A stretch of DNA of 64,000 nt from Sphingobacterium psychroaquaticum (GTDB lineage Bacteria; Bacteroidota; Bacteroidia; Sphingobacteriales; Sphingobacteriaceae). Positions 43,399 to 51,636 of the stretch are shown here, piece by piece (positions within the stretch are counted from its first letter, which is position 1; the number at the start of each line of letters is the position of its first letter). The stretch covers positions 124,001-188,000 of the forward strand of contig NZ_FXAU01000008.1 of the NCBI RefSeq assembly GCF_900177625.1, written 5' to 3'. Below the pieces are notes generated by a model that worked only from the letters and a program-made list of their open reading frames with translations, ran no database searches and was not told the origin of the DNA. The position numbers and the translations under genes are program-made.

Positions 43399-46300
43399 TT
43401 ATTGCTCTATATATATTTGATGGTAATTCTTAATCATAATACCATCAGTTAATGTGCCAATTACTTCTTTTGTGATGATAAAAGTATTGTAATCCTCTAC
43501 CGGGATCTTCATCAATTCCGGAAGCAAAGGTAATATTCTGGACTCATAAGTTTTCACTTCTTCATAAGATTCGAACGGTCCGATAAAAAGAAGCTGATTT
43601 TCAGCATTAACCAATTTCAATTGGTGATTCAGTTCCGCCCGCGCATATCGAGAACGATTAAACTGCCCGATACCATATCGACTTGGCGCCAGATTTACGC
43701 GCGGATCTTTCACATTGACCGTAAAGAAATAAGTGCCTTTATCCGGGAAGAGCTTCTTATCCCGATATTCATTCGGACCGTAGTTTATTTTAACCTCACC
43801 GACATCAACTCCTGTAGCATCCAATTTAACATTGGTGTTCACCCCTTTCCCCGCATTCACACCCGTACCTGTTTTTTGTTGCCCAAGTGCCAAGGCTAAA
43901 CGCTGCTCTTCTTCTTCAATTGTCCCCAGATTAGCCACAATCGTTTCTTCCTTCTTCTGCAAATTAACATCGACTTTGGCAGCGCCAATATTTGTTTTTA
44001 TATCTTTTGCCTTGGTCGTCATCTCCCCAGCCAAAAGCAACTCGATCTCCTTACGTTCTTCTTCCGTCTTTGGTTTCTCTTCTTTCGGCTTCTCTTCTTT
44101 AACCTTCGGCTTCTCCTCTACCTTAGCGATAACATCTTCTTTCGGTTTAGGCTTAATAATAGCAACCCCAGTACGGTAATCACCATTAATATCCAAGGAT
44201 GGCCAAGGGGTCATATCTGGTTCATCCACAAAGGCGATGCGACTTTTATCAATATCCTGAAGCGCATTCACCCGATTAACAAACATGGATGGATTCTTCT
44301 CCACAAATGCAATATTCTCCATTGCAAGAGGCACAACCAAACTATCTTCCGGATACTTCTCTACAATCTTTCCTAACGCATTGGTAAAATCATCTACCCG
44401 CCCAACTCGTCCAATAGCAAGTGCTTTCAGGTATTCAATTTGCGCCACCATTCCGGTACGTTGGAAAACACCTTCCAACTCTTCATTTGCTTGTTTAATA
44501 ACCGCAACATGATCGCCTGCTGTATACAACGCAAATAACTTCTCAAAAGCACGATCCAGCACACGTTTATCCCGATTGATCTTATCCATATAATAGGGAT
44601 CTTTAGCCACCATTGCATGCAATGAATTTGGATACATCTGAATCAGACGATCTTTATAAGCGGCACTTTTCACCGCGTCTACCCCATCATACATACGGTA
44701 CAGTGAATAATAAATCTCTGCGCCCGCAGCAGTATTCGGAAAACGCGCTAAGAAAGACTCGTAGGCTATGATGGCATCCTTATTATCTTTCGTATAGTCA
44801 CGGTAGATATTACCGATCACGATCATGTTATCGTGTACGATTTTTAACCTCTTGTCATAATCTCCTTGCACTGTCGGCACTGAATCCAAGAAACGGCTCT
44901 TCTCTGCGGCCAAAAAAGCAACCGCATCAAACGTATCTTTTGGTGTAGTCACCTTACTTGCTGTCTCCACAGTCCCTGTCTGAGCCACTAACGAAGGCGT
45001 ATTGTCGCCCGAGAATCGCCAATCATCTTTTAACTGTCTATTTCCCCACTTTCGTTTAAAGTCGGAAGTCCCCAACAGCATCGCATCTTGGTTATTGAAA
45101 TAAAACTTGTTCCCTGTAAAGCTACTTGTAGCTGCACTCGTAGGCGTATTGTTCAACGCCAAGACATTGCTATTCACAAAGGTGCCAGTTTGTTGTCCCT
45201 TTTCCTTTTTCCCTTTCTTATTGCGGGCAGCCTCTTGCTCCAGTTGCTTTTGTTTCATTATAAGACTTGCACCTGCATATTTCCCCACCATCTCTTGACG
45301 ATCATTTTCATTTAGCTTTCCTAAACTGATCAACGTATCTTGCCAAAGATTATTTTCGTATAAGGCCGTTAATTTTGACATGTACGCCAATTTTCGCGTA
45401 ACGCGATCTACATCAGTGTAATCCGAAGGCAAAGCCGTTGCAAGACTATCATAGTAGTTTTGTGCGTGCTTATAGTCTTTCTTTTGGAAAAGATAATCGC
45501 CGTATGTCAGATACGTTTCGGCCGTTTGGTAGCTATTGCGATTCGGTTCTGCTAAGGATTTATTAAAATATGAAAAGGCTTGTGCTTCATCATTTTCTGC
45601 CAGATAGATCCGGCCTATTTCAAATAAAATCTGATCTTTATATCCATCGTTCTTTCCTTCCTTCAACATAGACTTCAGTGGCTTCACCCGTTCGACAAGT
45701 GCCCCTCCACGGATTGCCCCGGTTAAAAAAGCGGCTTGTAAGCTCGCCTCGAATGACATATCATAGGGAACATTAGCTTTTGCAATCTTTTCAAACAAAC
45801 CGAAGGCCTGATCACGCTGACCATTGTCCGCGTACAATTGCGCTAATAAGAAACGCCATCTATTTTTGTCGTAAGGATCCTTATTGGATTCAATCGCATA
45901 TTCTAAAAAAGGAATAGCCTCCAGCTCTTTACCAACACGAATCAAGGCATTTGCCTTAGCCGCATTCACAAAGGTTCGGGTCTTCAAGCTTTCATCCAGA
46001 AACATAAAAGCCGAATCAACGGCCGATAGCGCTTTCTCCGGTTTCCCTATCTGCAAAAAAGATCGTGACTTCCAGGCATAAGCCAGCGGCCGATAGGAAG
46101 GTGCATCTGCGGCCTCTTTGATCAACTTATCAAAAAATTCAATAGCTGTGTAATAGGACCCTTTAAGGTAATAGGCACGACCAATGATATAATAAGCTTC
46201 TTGAATATATTTACTTTCTTGCTTGGTATTTACAATTTTGTATGCCTTTTGAATTAAAGAATCCATGGCTTTATGTGGATCGCCATTCGCTGTTGGTTCA

Positions 46301-46578
46301 TCAAACACCGTTAATCGAACCTGGTAGTTTTTATTTGCACCGCTGTAAATACTTTTCCGCTCTGCATTTAACATCAAGTTGGAGTTATACAATATATTGT
46401 ACTTCGATGTTAGATTTTGAAAAAAATCGGTCTTTGCTGTATCATCAATTGATTTCTTTCCCGCTGCAGACTTCCCTTTGAAGAGGCCACAGGCAGATGC
46501 CACAAACAACAGAAGAACAAATAGCAACGGCACAATAGAAAGCCGTTTGCAAATACGATGCTTAATATTTACAATCAT
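43399..46578 (-). CDS. PorW/SprE-like TPR lipoprotein (type IX secretion)
   Basis: A 1059-residue protein rich in tetratricopeptide repeats (about 80-750, for example EAYYIIGRAYYLKGSYYTAIEFF and YRPLAYAWKSRSFLQIG). The start at 46578 gives a signal peptide ending VASAC, a probable lipoprotein site; the longer frame (46626) overlaps the predicted transcription start. The region after the lipid Cys, with FFQNLTSKYNILYNSN, resembles PorW/SprE, which links the type IX secretion complex at the outer membrane in Porphyromonas and Flavobacterium. A low-complexity Lys/Glu/Pro stretch lies near residue 810-850. The C-terminal ~130 residues resemble a SPOR-like/unknown domain. The match to PorW is from memory and not certain. 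Confidence 0.68.
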   Translation of the reverse strand: MIVNIKHRICKRLSIVPLLFVLLLFVASACGLFKGKSAAGKKSIDDTAKTDFFQNLTSKYNILYNSNLMLNAERKSIYSGANKNYQVRLTVFDEPTANGDPHKAMDSLIQKAYKIVNTKQESKYIQEAYYIIGRAYYLKGSYYTAIEFFDKLIKEAADAPSYRPLAYAWKSRSFLQIGKPEKALSAVDSAFMFLDESLKTRTFVNAAKANALIRVGKELEAIPFLEYAIESNKDPYDKNRWRFLLAQLYADNGQRDQAFGLFEKIAKANVPYDMSFEASLQAAFLTGAIRGGALVERVKPLKSMLKEGKNDGYKDQILFEIGRIYLAENDEAQAFSYFNKSLAEPNRNSYQTAETYLTYGDYLFQKKDYKHAQNYYDSLATALPSDYTDVDRVTRKLAYMSKLTALYENNLWQDTLISLGKLNENDRQEMVGKYAGASLIMKQKQLEQEAARNKKGKKEKGQQTGTFVNSNVLALNNTPTSAATSSFTGNKFYFNNQDAMLLGTSDFKRKWGNRQLKDDWRFSGDNTPSLVAQTGTVETASKVTTPKDTFDAVAFLAAEKSRFLDSVPTVQGDYDKRLKIVHDNMIVIGNIYRDYTKDNKDAIIAYESFLARFPNTAAGAEIYYSLYRMYDGVDAVKSAAYKDRLIQMYPNSLHAMVAKDPYYMDKINRDKRVLDRAFEKLFALYTAGDHVAVIKQANEELEGVFQRTGMVAQIEYLKALAIGRVGRVDDFTNALGKIVEKYPEDSLVVPLAMENIAFVEKNPSMFVNRVNALQDIDKSRIAFVDEPDMTPWPSLDINGDYRTGVAIIKPKPKEDVIAKVEEKPKVKEEKPKEEKPKTEEERKEIELLLAGEMTTKAKDIKTNIGAAKVDVNLQKKEETIVANLGTIEEEEQRLALALGQQKTGTGVNAGKGVNTNVKLDATGVDVGEVKINYGPNEYRDKKLFPDKGTYFFTVNVKDPRVNLAPSRYGIGQFNRSRYARAELNHQLKLVNAENQLLFIGPFESYEEVKTYESRILPLLPELMKIPVEDYNTFIITKEVIGTLTDGIMIKNYHQIYIEQ

Positions 46579-46627
46579 GAATATGACAATCTTTATCCTG
46601 AACAAAAAGACAGGCAAATAGTTCACA

Positions 46628-46635
46628 CAAAAATA
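46628..46635 (-). promoter_or_regulatory. -7 promoter box for the PorW/SprE-like gene
   Basis: TATTTTTG on the minus strand, ending about 50 bp upstream of the preferred start codon at 46578. Confidence 0.45.
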
Positions 46636-46725
46636 CCATTATTCAAATAAATTTTAGCTACAAAAATTTTAAAAATAGTTAATTATCAACAGCGTAGTAA
46701 AACTGCCACAATTAAACACTAAAAA

Positions 46726-47205
46726 TTACTTCTTTTCAAGTAAACAAACGGCATAAGCTACAACACCTTCTTGTCGACCTATAAACCCCATCGTTTCATT
46801 GGTTGTAGCCTTAATCGAAATATCCTCGACATCCAAACCTGTCACCTCTGCAATATTTGCTTTCATCGCCTGGATATAAGGCTTGATCTTCGGTGCTTCC
46901 AGACAAAGCATGGCGTCAATGTTTCCCAGTACAAAATTTTTCTCACTAATAAGTCGGATACATTCTTTCAACAGCAACAAACTACTGATTCCCTTCCACT
47001 TCATATCGGTGTTAGGGAAGTGATAACCAATATCTTCCAAGTTAGCAGCCCCTAAAATAGCATCACATATCGCATGCACCAATACATCCGCATCCGAATG
47101 CCCGAACGCACCGGCATGATGCTCCAACTGAACACCACCAACAATAAATGGGTGCCCCTCTTTTATTTGGTGCACATCAAATCCAAAACCAACTTTAATT
47201 TTCAT
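46726..47205 (-). CDS. ispF: 2-C-methyl-D-erythritol 2,4-cyclodiphosphate synthase
   Basis: IspF makes the cyclic diphosphate in the MEP route to isoprenoids. The 159-residue protein shows GFGFDVHQIKEGHPFIVGGV at the start with the zinc-binding Asp and His, and the HSDADVLVHAICDAILGAANLEDIG core. The C-terminal segment SIKATTNETMGFIGRQEGV is also typical. It is a normal-length trimeric enzyme. The gene is divergent from gldJ across about 190 bp. Confidence 0.96.
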   Translation of the reverse strand: MKIKVGFGFDVHQIKEGHPFIVGGVQLEHHAGAFGHSDADVLVHAICDAILGAANLEDIGYHFPNTDMKWKGISSLLLLKECIRLISEKNFVLGNIDAMLCLEAPKIKPYIQAMKANIAEVTGLDVEDISIKATTNETMGFIGRQEGVVAYAVCLLEKK

Positions 47206-47360
47206 AATTCACGAAGTTAGACATTAATTGCAGATATACGAATCACCATTCTGTAGTCGGGCTACCACACTTTTAGAATTTTAACATTTTTTAAGACTTC
47301 GACCAAACATCTTGGTACGAAATCAGCTTGTATCTTTAAGAGAGAATAAATTTTATTTCT

Positions 47361-47368
47361 TACTTTTG
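47361..47368 (+). promoter_or_regulatory. -7 promoter box for gldJ
   Basis: TACTTTTG matches TAnnTTTG and lies 27 bp before the first ATG. Confidence 0.5.
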
Positions 47369-47394
47369 AAAAGTTAAATTCATAATTTTAATTT

Positions 47395-48954
47395 ATGAGG
47401 TTCAAGAAATACTTTGTTATGAAGAAAATGGTGCCACTAACATTGGCAATCTGTTCCCTTATTGCTTTATCAGCTTGTAGTAAAATCAGTAAGTCGGGAA
47501 AGAGTGGTGACGTATCGCCCAAAACTGGGGTTGCCTACAACGATCCTAATAATGGTGGCCTTCATATCAACAGAAAAGTGAAAGAAACACCAGGCCCGGG
47601 TTTAGTGGCTGTAGAGGGTGGTACATTTGTAATGGGCGGAAGTTTAAACGAAGACTTAGGCTATGCCTATGACAATGTGAAACGTCGTGTTACGGTTGCC
47701 TCTTTTTATATTGATGAAACCGAGGTATCTAATGCCGATTGGCTGGAGTACTTACATTGGATCGCACAAAATTTCCCAGATGATGGTAAACTGTACTATG
47801 ATGCATTGCCCGACTCCTTAGTTTGGCGCCATCCGTTATCCTATAATGAACCTTACGTAAATCTATATTTACGTCACCCGTCATTCCAAGATTATCCCGT
47901 AGTTGGCGTTTCTTGGGAACAGGCAACAGCCTACTGTCAGTGGCGTACCGACCGTGTCAATGAAAACGTATTGCGTAAATCAGGCATGTTGGTCGACTAT
48001 AAAACGCGCTCGGAACAAAAAACAACAGGCGACGCTTTCAACACGGAAATCTACCTTAACGGCCAGCTCAAAGGCGAAGGTATTGACGGTCCAAATATGC
48101 CAAAAGATAATCGCCCTGGTGCTGCCCCTGAAGCGAAACGTACAGTACGCATGGAGGACGGTATCCTAAAACAACCATACCGACTACCAACAGAAGCCGA
48201 ATGGGAATATGCCGCTTTAGGTCTAATTGGCAATACGGTACAAGGAAATATCGAAAATAGCCGTACTTATCCTTGGAGTGGTTTAGGCGTGCGCTCCGAT
48301 AAACGTAAAAATCAGGGTCGCATGTTAGCAAACTTCAAAATTACAAGCGGTAATAATATGGGAGTTGCAGGCGACTTAAACGACGGTGGTGATATAACCG
48401 TGCCTGTCACAAGCTATGCACCAAACGATTTCGGTCTTTATAATATGGCTGGTAATGTGAACGAATGGGTGAACGACGTATACCGCCAACTATCGTTTGA
48501 AGATTTTGAAGACTTCAACCCTTTCCGTGGTAATGTATTTATGGACAATAAATACGAAAATGCAGAAGGCCGTGTTTTGGCGAAAGACAAATACGGACGT
48601 CCGGTAAAAGTACCTGCAAAAGCGCCACGTAAACAAACATGGGAAGAGCTTCAGGCAGCTAAAGGTAATGAAGATGCAGCAAGCAGCTACCAATATGATG
48701 CCCGCGGTTTTGATGATGAGGAGATGAAAGAGCTCTATGGTAAAACAACCTTAATCAACAACAAAAGTCGTGTTTTCAAGGGCGGTTCTTGGAACGATCG
48801 TGCATACTGGTTAAATCCAGCGACGCGTCGTTTCATGCAACAAGATGAGTCCAATGCTATGGTTGGTTTCCGTTGCGCTATGACAATGGTGGGAAATGTT
48901 TTCGGTCCAACAAGCAAAGCTAAGAATGCACCAAAAAGAAAGTCACAGCCATAA
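47395..48954 (+). CDS. gldJ: GldJ-like gliding-motility/type IX secretion lipoprotein (SUMF1-fold)
   Basis: A 519-residue lipoprotein with a signal peptide ending LIALSAC. The rest is a formylglycine-generating-enzyme (SUMF1) fold: PGLVAVEGGTFVMGG near 68, FYIDETEVSNADWLEYL, PVVGVSWEQATAYCQWR, YRLPTEAEWEYAALG near 260, NVNEWVNDVY near 358, and VFKGGSWNDRAYW near 460. The lead-in TGVAYNDPNNGG and the length fit GldJ of Flavobacterium, a lipoprotein needed for gliding and for stability of the type IX secretion core. The fold is thought to be structural, not catalytic, in GldJ. A second ATG at 47419 (MKKMVPLTL) is equally plausible as start. Related porU/porV genes are not next to it here. Confidence 0.85.
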   Translation: MRFKKYFVMKKMVPLTLAICSLIALSACSKISKSGKSGDVSPKTGVAYNDPNNGGLHINRKVKETPGPGLVAVEGGTFVMGGSLNEDLGYAYDNVKRRVTVASFYIDETEVSNADWLEYLHWIAQNFPDDGKLYYDALPDSLVWRHPLSYNEPYVNLYLRHPSFQDYPVVGVSWEQATAYCQWRTDRVNENVLRKSGMLVDYKTRSEQKTTGDAFNTEIYLNGQLKGEGIDGPNMPKDNRPGAAPEAKRTVRMEDGILKQPYRLPTEAEWEYAALGLIGNTVQGNIENSRTYPWSGLGVRSDKRKNQGRMLANFKITSGNNMGVAGDLNDGGDITVPVTSYAPNDFGLYNMAGNVNEWVNDVYRQLSFEDFEDFNPFRGNVFMDNKYENAEGRVLAKDKYGRPVKVPAKAPRKQTWEELQAAKGNEDAASSYQYDARGFDDEEMKELYGKTTLINNKSRVFKGGSWNDRAYWLNPATRRFMQQDESNAMVGFRCAMTMVGNVFGPTSKAKNAPKRKSQP

Positions 48955-48970
48955 TTTGTGACTACACCAT

Positions 48971-49021
48971 AAAAAAGACACCTAATTAAAGAACAACATA
49001 CTTTTTAGGTGTCTTTTTTTT
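48971..49021 (+). terminator. Terminator after gldJ
   Basis: AAAGACACCTAA pairs with TTAGGTGTCTTT around a 20-nt loop, followed by a T run. It isolates gldJ from the sigma-factor gene. Confidence 0.75.
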
Positions 49022-49050
49022 GAATATATTAGCCCCTAGTACCGACTAAA

Positions 49051-49079
49051 TTTCACAAAATAAAAATTCCTCTGTGAAA
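49051..49079. promoter_or_regulatory. Inverted repeat in the sigma-factor promoter region
   Basis: TTTCACA (49051-49057) and TGTGAAA (49073-49079) form a perfect inverted repeat with a 15-bp gap, 35 bp before the sigma gene. No TAnnTTTG box is present in this gap. Confidence 0.5.
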
Positions 49080-49113
49080 CAAGGTTACTATTTGATTAAA
49101 AAGGTATTAATAA

Positions 49114-49698
49114 GTGAGTAAGGAGAAAAGCGACATTGGCATTGATGAGGAAATCATCCTAGGGATCCGAGAGGGGAACAATTTGGCGGTACAGAAATTG
49201 TATAAACTGTATTACCCGCCAGTATTGAAGATGATCATCAACAATAGTGGAAGTTCGGAGGAAGCGCAAGATATCTTTCAGGAAACCGTTATGGTCCTGT
49301 ACGACAAAATCAATAAAGGAGACTTTGAACTTTCAAGCAAGCTAAAAACATTTCTTTATGCTGTTTCTAAGCGTTTGTGGCTGAAACAACTTACTCGAGG
49401 CGAGTCCAAATATCGCAAAGATTCAATCGATGACTATGAGGACTCCCTGGTTGCTGATGAGGCTGGAGATGCAGTCCAGGAGCATGAAACCATAGAAAAA
49501 AATCTGCTGCAAATGGAGCAGGCTTTAGCCGGATTAGGCGAACCGTGTAAAACGATTCTCTATGATTTCTATATCTTGAACAAATCGATGGCAGATATTT
49601 GCGAAAAATTCGGTTATACCAATACCGATAACGCAAAGACCCAAAAGTACAAATGCCTACAGCGACTGAAGAAGTTTTTTTTCAAAAGTGTTAGTTAG
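49114..49698 (+). CDS. ECF-type RNA polymerase sigma factor
   Basis: A 194-residue sigma-70 family protein of the extracytoplasmic-function type. The sigma2 region (about 15-90) has LGIREGNNLAVQKLYKLYYPPVLKM and EAQDIFQETVMVLYDKI; FLYAVSKRLWLKQL is the promoter-melting part. The sigma4 region (about 125-190) has ALAGLGEPCKTILYDFYILNKSMADICEKFGYTN with a helix-turn-helix. The start is a GTG directly after an in-frame TAA; no ATG fits. The gene follows a terminator and is linked tightly to a membrane protein with an anti-sigma-like N-terminus, so the pair is probably a signal-transduction unit. Target genes are unknown. Confidence 0.88.
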   Translation: MSKEKSDIGIDEEIILGIREGNNLAVQKLYKLYYPPVLKMIINNSGSSEEAQDIFQETVMVLYDKINKGDFELSSKLKTFLYAVSKRLWLKQLTRGESKYRKDSIDDYEDSLVADEAGDAVQEHETIEKNLLQMEQALAGLGEPCKTILYDFYILNKSMADICEKFGYTNTDNAKTQKYKCLQRLKKFFFKSVS

Positions 49699-49702
49699 AA
49701 GA

Positions 49703-50794
49703 ATGAGGAGTTTAAGTCAACAAGAGTTTATAGATTGGGCAGATTTGTATCTGCGGAAAGAGCTTACGCCGGAAGATAATGAACGGTTTGAGTCTTTTTG
49801 CGCAGAGAATCCCCCATATCGTGCCCGATTTGAGGAGCACAAATCTTTAATAGAAAATATCCAAGTTACAGCAGATCGGCTTGCTTTCAAAGCGACACTA
49901 CAGTCGGCCGCCGAGGCATTCCATCAGGAAGAAAAACCTAAAGCGCCCACTAAAGTAGTCTCACTTTGGGACCGCTATAAATTCAATGCTGCTGTTGCTG
50001 CTGCGATTGCTATTATCTCTGTTTTCTCCACCTTATGGCTGACGGGATATTACTCCAATTTACGAAAAACGTCATCCGACTATAGTGCGCTCCGTCGAGA
50101 TATGAATACCGTAAAACGGAATGTTAACGCCCATAACGATGCCATAAAGAATATCAATAGCAACACCAGTAACGAAGCTATTCATTACGGAGCGACCGGT
50201 TTTATGATCACCAAGGACGGTTATGTTGTCACAAACTATCACGTCATCAGCGGAGCCGATTCTATTCATCTGCAAAACCATAAAGGACAATCCTATAAGG
50301 CTGATATCATTTTTACCAATGCGGAAAAAGATTTAGCAATCTTACATATTAACGATTCGACATTTAAATCGCATAAAAATGTACCTTATACCTTTAAAAA
50401 GCAAGATTCAGAACTTGGAGAAGATATCTACACCATAGGTTTCCCTCGGGATGAAGCGGTGTATGGACAAGGTTACCTAAGCTCTTCCACAGGGTATGCA
50501 GGAGATACATTGGCTTATCAAATATCCATTCCGGTTAACCCTGGAAATAGCGGTGGACCTGTGCTGGATAAAGAAGGTAATATCATCGGTATCATTAGCG
50601 GTAAACAAAAAGGAATTGACGGTGCCGCCTTTGCCATAAAAACAAAGGCCCTAATAGAGACGCTCAATAGTATCCCCGCAGATATATTACGTGGTAATGT
50701 GGTCCTGACGAACAAAAACAGTTTAAACCACCTATCACGGACAGATCAGATCAAGAAACTTCAAGACTACATTTATATAGTTAAGGTGTATTAA
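49703..50794 (+). CDS. Membrane protein: anti-sigma-like N-terminus fused to a periplasmic trypsin-like (S1C) protease
   Basis: A 363-residue protein starting 4 bp after the sigma-factor stop (an ATG at 49688 would overlap it). Residues about 1-65 are helical and charged (FIDWADLYLRKELTPEDNERFESF), like the cytoplasmic part of anti-sigma factors but without zinc ligands. One membrane segment is at about 95-116. A likely coiled stretch follows, then a DegP/HtrA-type protease domain (about 160-335) with the full triad: His180 in TNYHVI, Asp210 in KDLAIL, Ser283 in NPGNSGGP. No PDZ domain is present. The tail (335-363) is short. Location: inner membrane with the protease in the periplasm. The anti-sigma role is an inference from position and shape. 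Confidence 0.82.
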   Translation: MRSLSQQEFIDWADLYLRKELTPEDNERFESFCAENPPYRARFEEHKSLIENIQVTADRLAFKATLQSAAEAFHQEEKPKAPTKVVSLWDRYKFNAAVAAAIAIISVFSTLWLTGYYSNLRKTSSDYSALRRDMNTVKRNVNAHNDAIKNINSNTSNEAIHYGATGFMITKDGYVVTNYHVISGADSIHLQNHKGQSYKADIIFTNAEKDLAILHINDSTFKSHKNVPYTFKKQDSELGEDIYTIGFPRDEAVYGQGYLSSSTGYAGDTLAYQISIPVNPGNSGGPVLDKEGNIIGIISGKQKGIDGAAFAIKTKALIETLNSIPADILRGNVVLTNKNSLNHLSRTDQIKKLQDYIYIVKVY

Positions 50795-50807
50795 TAAATC
50801 TAAGTAA

Positions 50808-50843
50808 TAAAAAACGGGCATCTAATTAGATGCCCGTTTTTTT
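50808..50843. terminator. Bidirectional terminator between the protease and peroxiredoxin genes
   Basis: AAACGGGCATCTAA pairs with TTAGATGCCCGTTT with A and T runs on both ends. Confidence 0.85.
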
Positions 50844-51477
50844 ATTTGTTCGGTTGTGGAGTCGTACGTAAATAAGGTTTTATTTCTTTAAACCCTTTTG
50901 GAAACTTACCAGCGATATCCTCCGTTTTAATAGCAGGAACGACAATTACATCCTCCCCATCTTTCCAATCAGCAGGTGTTGCTACAGAATAATCAGCCGT
51001 CAGCTGTAACGAATCGATCACACGAAGAATTTCATTAAAGTTACGCCCTGTTGAAGCCGGGTATGTCAGTGTCAATTTAATCTTTTTATCGGGACCAATT
51101 ACGAAGACAGAACGTACAGTTGCCGTCGCTAAAGCGTTCGGATGGATCATGTCATACAACTCAGCTACCTTCTTATCCTCGTCTGCAATAATAGGGAAAT
51201 CCACTGTTGTATTTTGTGTTTCGTTAATATCTTTAATCCAATCCAGGTGATCGGCAACAGAATCGACACTCAATGCCAATACCTTCACGTTACGCTTTTC
51301 AAACTCACCTTTCAACTGTGCAGTCCGTCCTAACTCAGTCGTGCAAACAGGGGTGTAATCAGAAGGGTGAGAATAAAGAACCGCCCAGCTACCATCGATA
51401 TAATTATAAAAATCGATATCTCCTATTGTTGTTTTCGCCTGAAAGTTAGGCGCTTCGTCTCCTAGTCTTAAACTCAT
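50842..51477 (-). CDS. 1-Cys-type peroxiredoxin (Prx6/AhpC-TSA family)
   Basis: A 211-residue cytoplasmic thiol peroxidase that reduces H2O2 and alkyl hydroperoxides. The peroxidatic Cys is in SHPSDYTPVCTTELG near residue 46. Prx6-type features include VDSVADHLDWIKDI, and the long C-terminal part with RVIDSLQLTADYSVATPADWKDGEDVIV. No second conserved Cys appears at the C-terminus, which suits the 1-Cys class. Its promoter region contains an inverted repeat at 51512-51526. It is divergent from the acyl-CoA dehydrogenase. Confidence 0.93.
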   Translation of the reverse strand: MSLRLGDEAPNFQAKTTIGDIDFYNYIDGSWAVLYSHPSDYTPVCTTELGRTAQLKGEFEKRNVKVLALSVDSVADHLDWIKDINETQNTTVDFPIIADEDKKVAELYDMIHPNALATATVRSVFVIGPDKKIKLTLTYPASTGRNFNEILRVIDSLQLTADYSVATPADWKDGEDVIVVPAIKTEDIAGKFPKGFKEIKPYLRTTPQPNK

Positions 51478-51511
51478 TGTCTTTAAATTTAATGTTGATA
51501 CTTATTTAATA

Positions 51512-51526
51512 CTACTAATATAGTAG
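51512..51526. promoter_or_regulatory. Inverted repeat in the peroxiredoxin promoter
   Basis: CTACTA-ATA-TAGTAG, 35 bp upstream of the peroxiredoxin start codon. A regulator site is possible but the sequence does not match a consensus I know. Confidence 0.35.
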
Positions 51527-51606
51527 ATTTTATTTTATATCGATAACTAAATAACAGATATGACAAAAAAAAGTTTTATTTACTATGCTTGCATAATAAA
51601 TAAATG

Positions 51607-51614
51607 TATATTTG
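51607..51614 (+). promoter_or_regulatory. -7 promoter box for the acyl-CoA dehydrogenase gene
   Basis: TATATTTG matches TAnnTTTG, 22 bp before the start codon, with a TTG 15 bp upstream. Confidence 0.5.
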
Positions 51615-51636
51615 AATATATCAATATAGACAGGTT

